In this document: piece after piece, positions 11,600 through 23,764 of the stretch
Layout of the letters: each line of letters opens with the position of its first letter
How positions within the stretch are numbered: the stretch's first letter is position 1
From: Malachius bipustulatus
Taxonomy: Eukaryota; Arthropoda; Insecta; Coleoptera; Melyridae
NCBI GenBank assembly: GCA_910589415.1
Contig: OU342632.1
Span: forward strand, 47,543,341-47,607,340
Direction: 5' to 3'
Length of the DNA stretch: 64,000 nt
Position numbers and translations under genes: made by a program
The notes under the pieces: model-generated
Seen by the model: the letters and a program-made list of their open reading frames with translations, nothing else
Database searches by the model: none
Told to the model about the DNA's origin: nothing

Positions 11600-13683
11600 G
11601 AAAAAGTAAACTATATGACGTTATATTGACGTTATGCTGTAAAAAATTGCGGGAAAACAAAAATAAAATTTTTATTTTACTAATAAATAAGATCACCTAT
11701 TATATTACTCTGGTCTTTAATAGCATTTTCTTAATATAGGATGCGTTGCCATCGTTACTATATTTCCAGTCCAGATATATTTTCCAGATATATAAGTATT
11801 GTTTGATATTTTCAAGAAGAGATATTATCTAACCAGATGGTTTAGGACCTGTTTGGCTATTGGATAGAATAGATATCAGTGATGGGTTCTGGTTAATGGT
11901 CATTTATTTCCCTTTTAAAATAAAACCCGAATCACAATATGTATACTATAAACACTGAATACGCAAAGACGTAATATCCATGGAGCATATACTGCTGCGT
12001 ATGCGTTCTAGCTGACATTAGCTGTGAATGACGTTGAAATATCGAACTCTAACCCATGGGACTGGAAAGGACTGGTGCATTATATTTTTTATATTCAATG
12101 GCACCAAAAAGGGACATTATCTATGCATATACTGCAGTATCCCCGTTTCAGTTTGGCTTTTGTAGTTTACGATAGTCACGTTTCTCAAATGTTTATTCTT
12201 TTATGAGCTCTCACATTCTCTCGCACTCTGTCAGCCAAAAGCTCTAATGCGATAAAAAATACGCGGATACTGCACTACTGCATGTTGCCTAAAAACATAT
12301 CGCGGTACGATTTCTAACCATTGCGAGTCATTTTCGGTCCGTAGATTAGAGTTCTATGAGTGAGAATCGGGATTTACGTCAAATAGGTAATAGGTTGAAG
12401 ATATACCACGAGGAGTTTATTAATAAATACCGAGAAAAATTAGATTGGGAAGTTCTTTGTAGTTACCAAGAACGGGGTGCAATCTCAATCGATCGTGAGC
12501 GTGGTTTTTCGGTCGGTATTTCAATTGATACAGTAGGGCGATATTAATGCGTTATCTTAACATGTTAACGTCATACAGTGAGTCCCGAAAATGAGTTGCC
12601 AAAATGAGTTCTCAAAATGCCGAATTTTGATTGGCTCTAAGCGGAGGAAACTCGAACTTTCCCTTATCGCATGGGGAATGTATACGTCATTAGTAAACTG
12701 AAATTAGCAGTATAAACGCATTACTTCATAGTGGAATTATTACCTATTTATATTCATCACTCTGTAGATTAAGCAATTCCACGTAATAATAATTTATCTT
12801 CCTATAATAAACTTAACAATGGAAAAGCGTAAATTATACACGACATGCCAGATTTAAAGTGATTAATATAAAGGGCTCATTAAGTTAACGGGTAGATTTC
12901 TGGGGCTGTTTCTAGAAAAGGTATCGACGCTGGGTGGAAAATACAGCAATTTAGTAGTGCTTCTCATGGAAGGGTTTACTGAATTTCAATAAAATTAATT
13001 TGACATCGATATTAGCTTTAAAAACGGTCACAGGAATCTGCCCGATATAACTCGCGACTCGCCCTTTTCTCACTTAGGCTCGCGTTATGTATAAGGTACG
13101 CAACTTTCGGTATAGTAGGTATATCACAAAATCATAATTTTATCTTTTTTTGACTATTATTTGTTTGTTGTGTATTATTTTTATCGTATCTTTGACAAGT
13201 TATTATCTGATTATTTTAAACATGTAAATTTTCACCGTTTAAAGTAATGACATGAATAATATTGGAAACATAATATCACAAATTATTTTCCGTTTTAAAA
13301 CTAATAACCAAAGTACCTAGGTATTAGATACAACAGGCAGCAAGAGCAGACATTTATCAATGATACGATAAACATGATTTAGCGGAGGTTTAGGTATTAA
13401 TTTAAGATTAGCGATTAGAAAATAATATCTTGGACATGGTCGACATGTCACTTCTGTTACAAATCGTATAATATTTTCGTTACATTAATCACTAACATCT
13501 ATAAAACAATTTTGAAAATTTACATGTACCTACCTCACATTGGTGTAGGTACATTCTATAATATTTATATAACAACCATGTATTTCACATCAACAAAAAT
13601 TATATCTACCTACATCGTGTTTTCTGATGTTTACAAAAGTCCGTTTAAAACCACATAACACCCCTACCTCTAACTCCAAAATT
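11600..13683. other. Downstream flank and probable 3'UTR of the DMRT gene
   Basis: The region lies 3' of the minus-strand DMRT stop codon, so its right part is expected to hold the 3'UTR. I found no convincing AATAAA on the minus strand close to the stop. It has a moderately GC-balanced patch at 11950-12750 holding one small ORF, and otherwise AT-rich DNA with TACCTAC runs. Confidence 0.4.
12356..12547 (+). other. Small unrecognised ORF (63 codons)
   Basis: The ORF is open from ATG to TAA and is rich in charged, helix-forming residues (FINKYREKLDWEVLCSYQ). From memory, that phrase resembles short repeats (a [S/H]EEFI-x-K[F/Y]-x-x-KLDW pattern) found in tandem in some bacterial and giant-virus proteins. 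Only one unit is present, upstream codons are closed, and no splice signals or flanking coding sequence support a gene. It is listed because its composition is less random than the surrounding ORFs. Confidence 0.2.
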
Positions 13684-13978
13684 TTACTCAGAATAGGACG
13701 TTTTATCACTTCCAGTCCCACTCCCCGGTGAAGCAGCTTTCTCTCCTCCATAAATATCGTGTACCGCACCAACCATAGAAAGACCATATTCAGGGGGCGG
13801 CCTAATTACCGTGGGTAGATATCCGGTACCAGCATAAGGGGCTGATAGAAACCTCCTTGAAGGACTGAAACGATGAAACCCGGGCGGAGGCCCCAACGGC
13901 GAGAAAGCAGAGGGAAGATCTTCTTGGATATTGCTGGAAACCATCAATTCCATTGCTTGGAGAACGTCACCCTTACAC
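13684..13978 (-). CDS. dmrt99B: DMRTA-type gene, last coding exon (end of DMA domain, C-terminus)
   Basis: The terminal exon follows a minus-strand acceptor (AATTTCAG, ending at 13979) and runs to TAA at 13686-13684. Its first base completes an Arg codon begun by AG of the previous exon, giving CKGDVLQAMELM, the second half of the DMA domain (a ubiquitin-binding-like helical motif typical of the DMRTA subfamily). The tail has AFSPLGPPPGFHRFSPSRR, then LSAPYAGTGYLPTVIRPPP and a final SYSE. These proline-rich and APY-TGYLP phrases are characteristic of DMRTA / dmrt99B C-termini. The product would be a nuclear DNA-binding regulator; dmrt99B relatives act in neural and gonadal development. The exon gives 97 residues after the split codon. 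The intron that follows upstream is 4.4 kb. Family assignment is strong; the symbol is by motif recognition, not by a search. Confidence 0.92.
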
Positions 13979-14394
13979 CTGAAATTAACGAGAGAAACAT
14001 TTGTTTTAGAAAATTCAAGTTTTGTTCACATCATGTCGTACAAACATTGTCGACAGAAACGGAACTATTTCCCGGTTTAAAATAATAATTTGTGATAATT
14101 TGATAATTTAAAACAGAAATATGAGCCGGGCAAGGAATAAAAAATAGAGACGAAAACAATAATAATTAGAAACTGTAGGTATGACTCGATAATAATATTA
14201 ATTTTATTATACAGGTGTCTCAAAATTGACGCCCGTGCTCTTGAGAATTATTGATTCATGGAGCTAAAAAGAAAAAAATTTCTGTTTGTCCTTCGTTAGA
14301 AACTAATTTGTTTTCATAGAATGTGTTGAAATAGGTTGCTTCCTACTTCAACAAAGATTCGCACGAGGCAATATTCGAAGCACGAACTGATGTT

Positions 14395-15185
14395 CGTAGA
14401 AAATCATCATCTATTAATAACGCCACAGCCGCGTAAATCTATAAGCAGGTAGTCCCAGAAAAAGTAATCCAGAAGATTCAGATCTGGCGAACTGCGATCA
14501 CATGGTATCTATGGTAACCTCTTCTGATCTACCTCTCTGGGAAATTATTATTAAAAAATTTCCCAACTTATATTCCATATAGCGTCAGTATACCATTATG
14601 CTGGAACCAACAGTTTAATGGGAGTACCAATGGAACTTTCCAGCGATGGTAGTGGTAAACTATCATGCAAAAATTGTAGATATACGGGGCTGAATTAGGC
14701 CGGTTAGGCAGATTATGTGGCTCAAGTACCTACATCAATATTCAATAATCCAGCTCAAACGTTTTATTGACCATCGTCTTTGATGAGATCTTTGTCGTGT
14801 TATATGAGAGTTTTCATGTAGGTTATGCGTATTTATGATATCTGTTTTAGTAAATGTGGATCCATCACTCCAACAATTATTTCTAATGAAACGGGGATCA
14901 TCATTCACGCTGTTCAACAATCATCTACAAAAATTGAATCGAAGCTGACTATCTCTCTCATGCAAAGTTTAATCTTTTTGGATCCTAAATGGATGCAAAC
15001 CTTTTCACGCCAATAACCTGTGAATGGTTTCTTTTTGGACATAACCTTTTAGAGGATACAATCCAAAGGTTTCTACTTGATGCAGTTTCTACAATGTTAA
15101 GTAGTTGCTCTTCTTAATCGAGTCTTATTGTAGGTTGACGTACTGCCTGATTCTTTTAAGAATTTAAGAACCTGTATCTTGCAAT
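14395..15185 (-). pseudogene. Decayed DDE transposase, second lineage
   Basis: The best-preserved stretch (14920-14735) reads NSVNDDPRFIRNNCWSDGST then FTKTDIINTHNLHENSHITR, corresponding to the first catalytic block (normally TDE; here SDG) and the following IINFHNLH-type phrase of DUF4817-family DDE transposases. After stops come PLN, a stop and WFQHNGI (second block, normally QHDGAPAH), then IPCDRSSPDLNLLDYFFWDY, the third block. Upstream (15180-14930) is a degraded link to the HTH with several stops. The first two catalytic motifs are altered, so it is dead. Divergence from the copies at 1130-2097 and 45560-48330 marks it as a separate, older lineage. Confidence 0.85.
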
Positions 15186-15261
15186 CTTTATTCTACGCGC
15201 GTTTTACGGTTTTTGCATTTGGGTGCTGTCGATTTGAAAATGTTTCCGCATATTCTCTATA

Positions 15262-15877
15262 CAAGGTGATCCCGAAATGGCGGACACGGACAGCACCACA
15301 GCATCCATTGTGGATTAAGGATTCTAAGTTTTATTTACTGTTTTCTCCAGTATGGCTCCCTTAAGAAGATATGACCACTTTTGTGGAAAGAAAAAGTCAC
15401 AACACTGCACTACCCTTCTTAAGGCAGAAAAATAATGTGTAGGTCTTAATAATACCCAGATAGATATTACCATGGAAACATATGAAATGGAAAGTTCAAC
15501 AATGTTCAAAACAATAATCGTTACGGGGAAACATATTTATTTTAGTTGCATTGTTGAGCTCGAATTTGAACAACGATGCCACATTGAAAAATTTTGTCGA
15601 ACTCAGGTAATAGGTAAACTTTGAATGCCTGTAATTCCGTTCCCGATATTAATAAAAATAAAACGCAAACACTATCGTAATAGTTATGTCAAATCATGTG
15701 CTTTGCCAGTGGAGGTTGTTTAAATTTGACTGCCGTTTTGATTTAAAGTTTAGAAAAAGGACACCCTATATATCAGTAACGAAGGCGAGGAGACAATTTT
15801 TGTTTTAAATTTACAGTCTTTCTGAACATCCTCTACAACTCCCTGTATACCGTGTCCGCCATTTCGGGATCAGCCTG
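15262..15877. mobile_element. 616-bp MITE (copy 1 of 2)
   Basis: The TIRs are CAAGGTGATCCCGAAATGGC at the left and GCCATTTCGGGATCAGCCTG at the right, flanked by TA (15260-15261 and 15878-15879). It is near-identical along its whole length to 41295-41929. No coding capacity. It interrupts the older mariner-like element. Confidence 0.92.
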
Positions 15878-15885
15878 TATACATA

Positions 15886-16130
15886 CAGGGTGTCCCAGCT
15901 TATTCGAAGCGGTCTCTGTAGGCCAAACGATGGATTTTTTCAAAAAAAAATTTGCAAATTCTAGTACAGGATCTAAATGGCCATAATTTAAAATTATTTT
16001 GGAGTATACAGAGTGTCCCATATGACAGTGGCATATCAAAGTTATGTTTTTTTAAATGGAATGCTCCTATGTTATTGCATTTTTAGATTGTCTGAGAAGA
16101 GAAAATAAGATTGGCTGTTACAGTTGGTAT
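15886..16130. mobile_element. Two truncated MITE ends
   Basis: TA-CAGGGTGTCCCAGCTTATTC starts at 15886, and a second end, TA-CAGAGTGTCCCATATGAC, at 16009. The second continues through TATGTTATTGCATTTTTAG and ATTGTCTGAG, shared with 39890-40215, 43513-50950 and 59512-60361. Neither has a matching right end here. Confidence 0.6.
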
Positions 16131-16150
16131 TTAAATTAAATTAAATAAAT

Positions 16151-17345
16151 GAGATTTAAAATTCAAAATTTTGAGATTTAATCTCAAAATTTTGAGATTT
16201 AAATTCAAAATTTTGAGTTTTCAAATGTCGAAATATTGGCACTGAAAGCAAACAGCCATTGTTGTTAAGCAAGGTTAAATGCGCATGTCACTCAACGAAG
16301 TCTTGTGTTGCGTGATTTAGTAGCTGAATTCTGGCCAGAATCTGATAAGTCAGGTCTTTGGTCGTTGTTAGGTTCTCTCTCCAGTCTCTCCCCCTTGAAA
16401 TTTACAACCTCTAGCTCTAGGGCTTTTTTCTATATATTTTATATTATACTTTTCTTTGTTTTTTCATTTTCTTGAAATTTCAGGGAACAAAACTAACAAT
16501 GGCCAATGAGCTGACTCATCAGGCTTTGATCAATCTGGTTTAGAACCGATCAATCTGGTCATCTTTTTTATTCATAAATATCGATACATATCGTAAAATC
16601 AGTACAACCTGGCAACACTGTGCGGTATTCCAACTGTATTTCAACAGCGGAATAATCTCTTTGAATCTAGCATTCGTACTTACGAAGTTGGAATACAGCA
16701 CAGTGTTGCCGGGTTGTACTGATTTTACGATATGTATCGATTTTTACTGAATAAAAAAGATGACCAGATTGATCGGTTCTAAACCAGATTGATCGAAACC
16801 TGATGAGTCAGCTCATTGGCCATTGTTAGTTTTGTTCCCTGAAATTTCAAGAAAATGAAAAAAAAAAGAAAAGTAAAATATAAAATATATAGAAAAAAGC
16901 CCTAGAGCTAGAGGTTGTAAATTTCAAGGGGGAGAGAACCTAACAACGACCAAAGACCTGACTTATCAGATTCTGGCCAGAATTCAGCTACTAAATCACG
17001 CAACACAGGACTTCGTTGAGTGACATGCGCATTTAACCTTGCTTAACAACAATGGTTGTTTGCTTCCAGTGCCAATATTTCGACATTTGAAAACTCAAAA
17101 TTTTGAATTTAAATCTCAAAATTTTGACTTTAATTCTCAAACTTTTGAGATTTAAAACACAAAATTTTGAGTTTAAAATCTCAAAATTTTGAGATTAAAT
17201 CTCGAAATTTTGAGATTTAAAAGTCAAAATTTTGAGATTAAATCTCGAAATTTTGAGATTTAAAAGTCAAAATTTTGAAATTTCGAAATTTTGAGATTTA
17301 AAAGTCAAAATTTTGAGATTAAACTCAAAATTTTGAGTTTTGAAA
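16151..17345. mobile_element. Long palindrome with arrays of a 14-bp palindromic motif
   Basis: The arms at about 16212-16628 and 16682-17105 are near-perfect inverted copies (for example GTCGAAATATTGGCACTGAA opposite TTCCAGTGCCAATATTTCGA). Outside the arms are arrays of the self-complementary unit CTCAAAATTTTGAG spaced about 20 bp: three units on the left (16151-16221) and about twelve on the right (17094-17340). Variants include CTCGAAATTTTGAG. There is no ORF. The layout is foldback-like: long inverted repeats with repetitive outer parts. The superfamily is unknown and no target duplication was identified. Confidence 0.85.
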
Positions 17346-18373
17346 TGTCGAAATATTAAAAAATATATTTTGCGCCGTGGCACTAATACGCCGTCGTATA
17401 TCACTATCATCCTCATGCAAGTAATTTGTAAAATCTGACATCAATGATGTAAGAGTAACAGTAATGAACGAGTTCATTTTGCAAAAATTAAATAATACCT
17501 AAAAACATTTTTGAACACAGTCTGTGTTGCGTCCCACTTTTCATTTTAACATATTTTTTACTTTCTTTTTAATCCTGCGTTCTTTTCCCGAGTCCTTCCC
17601 TGAGTGTACTTCGTAATACGGATCGGACGTTTTACGGGTACTCTACCAACAACACCTGAAAAAAAAAACGAGCAATCCAAACAAGGACAGCACGGGCCTC
17701 TTGCCCATCATCGCAGGAAAAAGACACATGACCAGAAAATTCGCAGTTCGTCGTCCGTTAAGATCGCATTTCACTATTTCCTGCAAGGAGAGTGTTACGT
17801 GGTCTCCCGAGTCGCTCCTCGCAGTTTACATACGCATTTATTATTCTTTATTCTTCCATAATCTTCAATTATAATTAATCGCAGTGAACCCTCAAAGATA
17901 ATTAAAAGATTGCAACCGAAATTACTTCACAAACGTTTTGCACGCTTTCCTTTTATTAATCCACATTTCCTCATTTTATCTTAATTATTCAATGGTCATC
18001 AGACCAAAATTTTCAATACCGCATCCTTCCCCTAATTATCCGCATACAGTCTGTAACAGAAAAATGTGGACAACTTCTTGTTTTGCAAATACAATTATTT
18101 CTAACAAAGAGCTGCTGAAACGCCCAAGTTTTGCCATTTTTAATAATAACTTTTTAATGAAAGACAAGCGGAAAATTTTACACTCCCGAATTTAAATTTT
18201 TTTCACTTCCATGTATCGAGTCTGAAGAGCATGAGCATCAATTTTGAGACACCCTTTATAATCGATATCACAAATCTAATATGAATTTGAACACATAAGA
18301 ACCAGAAAATCATTAATCATCGAATATTTTTTGTTCTCACACACGCTCTTTCTCATGCAAATTAAATACCTAC

Positions 18374-18731
18374 CTTTGTAGTATAGCTTCCACGTCTCCT
18401 CGTCTCCTGCCAGGGAAAACCCTCATGAGAACATCAACTGGCGACCGCTGTATAGGAAAATGTGGCTGAAAAGCGGGAAACTGCCCACCGAAGGGCTGAT
18501 ACCCGCTGGCAGGGAGACACGTTGGGACGGCGGGCTCTGAACTAGGGGGCCGTCGAAGAGACAGGTTTTCAGGAGCTTCGGGTGCGCTGTCTTCCTCCAC
18601 ATCTAGATCGGGATCCGGAGTGGATGGTGCTAAGGGAGGTGTCGTAGTTGGACTTCGTCGAGGAGATGAGTCGGTGGACGAAGGTGATGGAGGTGTGGGA
18701 GAGTCAATTGTTATGCGGGGACGTTTGGATG
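18374..18731 (-). CDS. dmrt99B: DMRTA-type gene, internal exon (linker and DMA domain start)
   Basis: The acceptor TTGTTTCAG precedes 18731 and donor GTAGGT follows 18374. Two bases (CA) complete a Ser codon begun by T of the previous exon. The exon then reads SKRPRITIDSPTPPSPSS, a Ser/Pro/Thr-rich linker with RRSPTTTPP, an acidic patch DLDVEEDS and NLSLRRPP, and near its end SPVDVLMRVFPGRRRGDVEA, the start of the DMA domain. It closes with ILQ plus AG of a split Arg codon that the next exon completes. The DMA domain after a DM domain separates DMRTA proteins (dmrt99B in flies, DMRTA1/2 in vertebrates) from doublesex and most other DMRTs. Length is 358 nt. Reading frame, phases and domain order agree with the flanking exons, so this is a live-looking gene. 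Confidence 0.93.
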
Positions 18732-19119
18732 CTGAAACAAAGAAATAAATTATTATTATTAATTTATGAGAATAACTGTAATTTTTTTATGATATGTACT
18801 GGATTATTACACTTTGATGGTATTCAAAAATTTTTTCTGTTTGTTGTTTTTGTAAATATGCCCCCTAGATGGCTTAATATATTTTCAATCGTTTAGTTTC
18901 TTTATCAGTGTCTATAATAGGTATTTCATTAGGAGATTATGTGGTTCTGAAGTGAAAAGTTTCCACTTATTTTTCTTGATCTTTAGTTACAATACTTTGC
19001 TTGCAACTCAAACTTGAGTTTGATATAATAATGATCATTTATATAAATACGCTCAATCACGATTTAGTTACGATATGGTGCTCCGCTCTTGGCGCTGACG
19101 AAAGCGGCACAGCGCGTTG

Positions 19120-19980
19120 CACAGGGTTTTAGTTTCACCGACTGTCGCCGCCGAGGCGCTACTGTTACATCTAGTCTGACTGCCAGCCGGGAAGGCAGCG
19201 GTAATAATAATAAAATGAGGACTTGATCAGCTGAGTGACTGTCTGTTTTGTGATATACCTATATTTCATTAAATATACTATTATAATACTGTAATTAAAT
19301 TATAATTTATATTATGTTATAAATTTTTAAGTTTTACAGCAACTTTTTTATTATTAGGTTGATCATATTATTTGTAATATTCCGAATTCTATACCTAATA
19401 ATAATAATAAAGCGCCTTTTTTGGATAAATTGTATATTATTAACACAATATTATATTATAATGGCCTGCGGCGAAGTCCAGCTAATCGCTACTCCACTCT
19501 TTGGGTCTACTCCACATTATTTGGGTATTATTTGTAAAAATTGGGTTTCCGGTAAAATTGGTTAATCAAGTCACCTGTCTCACTACAAGCGCAGCACTTC
19601 CTGACCATGTTTATGGTTAAGCTTCTACCCGGTGACAAAGAACAAGCTATTCAGGTTTCAGTACCACAAATTTATTTGAAAAAAACTACACTTTATCTGC
19701 AAATCATCACTAATACAAAACTTCGTAATATTCTGGTACTTTTGACGAGAATTCACATGAAATTACCGAAACGAAGACGAAGCGGTCTGCATTCGGTCGT
19801 GCTTAAAAAAAAAAGAATTGAGTTGTGTAGCTTGTTCCTTTAATTTAATAGCGCAGAGTCACCGTTTTTATGTTCTTCTCCGGAAATTCAAATCCACGAT
19901 CTTTCAAATTCAATATTTTAATTTGCCTAGTAGGAACAGCAGTGCACAGCGGCTGCCGCCGGTGAAACTAAAACCACCGC
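19120..19980. mobile_element. TIR element, about 0.86 kb
   Basis: GGGTTTTAGTTTCACCG at 19124 is matched in reverse complement by CGGTGAAACTAAAACC ending at 19975. Both are followed inward by a GC-rich stretch (GTCGCCGCCGAGGCGC versus GGCGGCAGCCGC) and CTGTT. The interior is AT-rich and non-coding. Ends and target duplication are not resolved; GC-rich flanks on both sides may also belong to it. Confidence 0.6.
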
Positions 19981-20274
19981 CTGGCGAGTGTACCACTTGA
20001 TAGCGGCCAATGTGTACCAGTCATATCTACGTCGTATGACTAAGCTAAAAACACCGGATAGGTACTTCTAATGCATCGTGTTCATTTAGGACAACTGCAG
20101 CAGCGCTCCAAAGCGTATAAGAGTAAGATACCTGTATTACCGACACTGACGCTTACTAAGGTAGCGCATTCTCGTAGATCCGCATTCGCTGCAATTAACA
20201 AAAATTATTCATTGATGTTATTGACCAGCTTTATTTTTGCGATGTCGGTTTTTTCATCTGACGATTGATATTTA

Positions 20275-20701
20275 CAGGGTCAGACTGAACTTCGATTCTT
20301 TAAACTTGGACCTGAATTTTTTGTTGCAATAATTGAAAGACATTTTAATCCTGAATTTTGATATGTCACACATAGAGTGGTTCAATTGTGTTTCGTACTA
20401 TAACTATATTGACATCATCAGTTTAATTTCACCTTAATACGGATCTATGCTCTTACGAGTATTACTCGTAAGGTAATACAAGGCTCTTCGACTTGTATTA
20501 CTCATCGTCATCACAATCCGACAAGAAGTTTGAGCACAGATCCGTAGGTATTAATGTGAAATTAAACTGATGGATGTGAATAGCTAGTTCGAAACCACCA
20601 GCTGTGGCATATCACTAAATTCAGAGTTGAAATATCTTTGAATTCCTGCAATAAACAATACAGGTATGCGTTTAAAAAAATCTAAGTTCAGTCCGGCCCT
20701 G
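20275..20701. mobile_element. 427-bp inverted-repeat MITE
   Basis: Left CAGGGTCAGACTGAACTTCG and the reverse complement of the right (CAGGGCCGGACTGAACTTAG) pair. A strong inner pair surrounds the centre (CATCAGTTTAATTTCACCTT opposite AATGTGAAATTAAACTGATG, plus GGATCT(A/G)TGCTC). Most of the element can fold on itself. TA precedes the left end; the right flank does not show TA. Confidence 0.7.
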
Positions 20702-22514
20702 CAATGAAAATGGGGTTTCAGTTTTTCCAAATCTTAAAATATAAATGTCAATTAATAAGAAAAACTCAAATTACAAATAATATGTTTTTTTTCAAAATAA
20801 TTAGAAAATAATAAATAATTTTTGAAATCATTTTCTGTCATTTCATTGTCCTTCTGGTTGCCCAAGCCTAACTTTTTTCCCATTTAATCGACCTTGTATC
20901 TCCCATGGTTTCCGAGATCCCCATCATGCTATTCATTCTTACCTTGGACACCGTTTACGCATGCACACAGTAGGTACTTTTATTACATTAAAGTCTACTG
21001 ATATAATGTTACCAATACAAAAAGGCCTACCTATTTTTTACAACTCCTTAAGTAATAATGAATTATGGCTGCTTAAGGCCTGTCTTATTATTATTATACT
21101 TCCATGTTCCAGTAATTTTCGCAGTACCTATTATAGGTAGGTAGGTATATTCAATATAACTCAATTATTGATTAATCACTATGTTGATATTAGGTTCCTG
21201 CATATTTATGTATACTGTGATTCAAACATAATAATTACCCTCACAATAAAATACCACAAGTTATGTTGAATGCATAAAAAGTTAACCATTAGGTTCGTTT
21301 AATTAAAATGGACTACTGAGTGCTTTGAACGATTTGTTTTCGTGAAATTTCACAACGGCGTATTTCCTGGAAGCTTTTATCGAATAAGGGACTTATATAA
21401 CCAACTAATACCCTGCATTTCAGGAGCACTTCACATTTTGTTTTCAGTTTCAGAGTGGTCAGCGAACGGCCACTAATTCAAGTTCAGTTACCAATCATTC
21501 AATTGCTTGCTTGCTGAATAGGAAATTCTACCTCGCTGAAAGGCCAATTTTTTGTTCACTTTTCAACTCGAGTGCGATTATTTGTGTTATAATAATACCC
21601 ACCAGTTTAGCTTTTAAAACATTTTCCCTATTCAGCTTTTTCTTGTATTTCTAAATATACGTTGCACGCTTTGCCAGTTAAGTAGTCAGAGTCCACTGAA
21701 ATTATTATATCACTACGCAGGTTCCTCTTTTTACGTAGATACTAATGTTTGATGTTATACATTTTCTTCGAATCATCGAGACTTGTTCCAATTATACATT
21801 TCTTTAGCCTGGGCAATCCTTTAAATTTGCACTCGTACTAATAAATACTTAAGTGTTATTGGAAAAATATTCGAGTTCATGTTTCTAACATCCCTGTTAG
21901 TTAATTTGAATTGGTAGGTAGATATCAGTTTTTGCGAACTCCTCTGCCACTACCAGTACCTGCAAGGAAGTAGAGTAACGGGTTGAACTGAAATTTCGGA
22001 ACGATTCTAGTTCTGTTGATTCTGTTGATAGTGAAGTTTTTGAAATATTGCTCGTAGAGGCGTTTTTGTTTGTTATTTTGTAACTTTGAATATGAAAAAA
22101 ACAGTTGAATAGTTGACTTAAAAAACATAGGAGAAAATTTACTTATACAAGATGTTGTTTAATTATAATGAGTTCATTATTCATTATATTTAAATTCCTT
22201 TTATAATGCCCAATATTGAAGAATAATACAGAAGGCATTGTTCCGAAGATCATCTGTTTTTTAATAATAATTATCAATTTTGAGTTCCAATAGTATGAAA
22301 AATAAATGGAGACATGTTTTCACATTCTCTGATAAGTTTAAAAAATAGAGCAATATAGTGAAGATTAGATTTGCAATAATTGGCAGTGCCCAATTATTTG
22401 GTCACCAAATTTTTACAGAATTTGAAAAAGAATATCTATAACATTTTTTTCTGAGTGAAGAGTCAGAAAGGATAGTTGAAAATATCTACAGAGATTTTTA
22501 ATTTTGATTTCAAT
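20702..22514. other. Intronic AT-rich DNA, no gene
   Basis: No coding motif or complete repeat pair was recognised. A GTATCTCCCATGGTTTCCGA phrase near 20895-20915 looks like transposon interior. TAGGTAGGTAGGTA lies near 21136. Confidence 0.4.
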
Positions 22515-22680
22515 TTAATAAATATTAATTAATTTATTTTTTATTTATTTTATTTATTTATTACAATACCCAACGGGATAACATCCCTCATGAGGGCAAG
22601 GCATATACACAGTACTACCTGGTAAATAAAAATACACAATAACAACAATAAACATGTTAAACACTAGTTGACCTCAGTTT

Positions 22681-23427
22681 CTATGCACCTGTTCTAAAAA
22701 ACACGAGATGACTGACAGATTTCCTACTTGCTTCAAAAATATTACAATGTCTTTCTATCAGACTATAATAATTCTTAAGTATCTGGAACAGAGGAGATGC
22801 AACCATAATATTAGTGTTTGGCCAAAGTATTTGAAAAGCAGGTGAATACCTAGGAGAGGGCGCCGAAACCCGAGGCACGAAATATGCCCGAACCTCGCTA
22901 CATTCAGCCTGCCATGCAAAATGTCAAACAGAAAGAGAACCGACTGTAATTGGCGTCGCGTCCGCAGACTGAAACATTGAACATTGAAATTGAGTGAGCA
23001 GCGATTGATGATTATAGCCTCTTGGTGTATAAACTCCGTCGATTTTATAAGAAAGAAATTTCAATAAACGGCGCTATATGCGTTCAAGCGCGCTCGAATG
23101 AATGCCATAGATAGGAGCCCAAACAACAAAAGCATACTCCAATTTGGACCTAATTAAACTAATTGTATAATATCATAAAAGTGCTCGGACAGAGTTTCTC
23201 AAAATAAACCCCAGCCCCCTAGACGCTGCAGCAACCACCCTTATTTCTACATGTGAAACAAATGTCAACCGTGCGTCGAATGTGACACCCAAATCCACAA
23301 CTGTATCTGGTCTCATAAGAACCGAGCTGTCCAGGGAATAATCGAAGATGAGAGGCTCTCGCTTCCTACTGTATAGGTCATGACATTGCACTTTTTGATA
23401 TTCAAAGTCAATTTGTTATTATGACAC
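22681..23427 (-). pseudogene. LINE reverse transcriptase, C-terminal part
   Basis: This half begins NNKLTLNIKKC, is frameshifted near 23385 into REPLIFDYSLD, then DLGVTFDARLTFVSHVE and SRGLGFILRNS. After a stop it continues as LEYAFVVWAPIYGIHSSALE, LLKFLSYKIDGVYTPRGYNH and a degraded C-terminus to 22681. These are the thumb and post-RT phrases of jockey/CR1-like elements (LGV.FD..L.F, LEYA..VW.P). At least three disruptions make it non-functional. It encodes no complete enzyme. Confidence 0.88.
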
Positions 23428-23764
23428 TATACCTTTTCAATGTCAACTTCAGAAAAAGTAACCTCTATTTCAGAAAAAGTTCAATCAAATTCAGAAAAAG
23501 TAAAATCAAATACAGAAAAGGTAACTTCAATTTTAGAGAGGTAAAATCAAATTCAGAAAAGGTAACATCAATTTCAGAAAGGTAAATCAAATTCAGAATA
23601 GGTAAAAGCAATTTCAGAAGATTAGATTTAAGGGTCTTCCTGTGAATAAATTATCTTTTATAAATGCATTTATTATACTATAGGTACATAATAATATGTT
23701 TATTTTTATAATTTTATCGGTGTGACGTATGTTTATTTACTGTGATGTATTAGTTTTTTTGTAG

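Larger units (their letters stand above)
14212..18256. mobile_element. mariner-like element with two nested insertions
   Basis: Left CAGGTGTCTCAAAATTGACG and the reverse complement of the right (AGGGTGTCTCAAAATTGATG) form the TIRs. Both continue into a GCTCTT(G/C)AGA ... TCATGGA / TACATGGA segment. TA lies at 14210-14211 and 18257-18258. It holds a decayed minus-strand transposase (14395-15185), a MITE at 15262-15877 and the long palindrome at 16151-17345. Removing these leaves about 2.2 kb, a normal size for the family. The expected N-terminal HTH beyond 15185 is not legible, lost or scattered by the insertions. Confidence 0.8.
13979..18373 (-). other. 4.4-kb DMRT intron, filled by a nested mariner-like element
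   Basis: It is bounded by donor GTAGGT (18373 downward) and acceptor TTTCAG (ending at 13979), phase 2 on both sides. About 92 percent of it is the element at 14212-18256 and the insertions inside that element, so the ancestral intron was only about 350 bp. Confidence 0.85.

Noticed and set aside
17604..17861. 85-codon plus ORF in a GC-balanced patch of the small intron
   Set aside because: Low-complexity basic sequence with no domain, inside a TA-flanked element; not supported as a gene.
23430..23640. Regular short repeats that could suggest a CRISPR array
   Set aside because: Units are degenerate, contiguous without spacers, and mirrored at the other end of a transposon in a eukaryotic genome.
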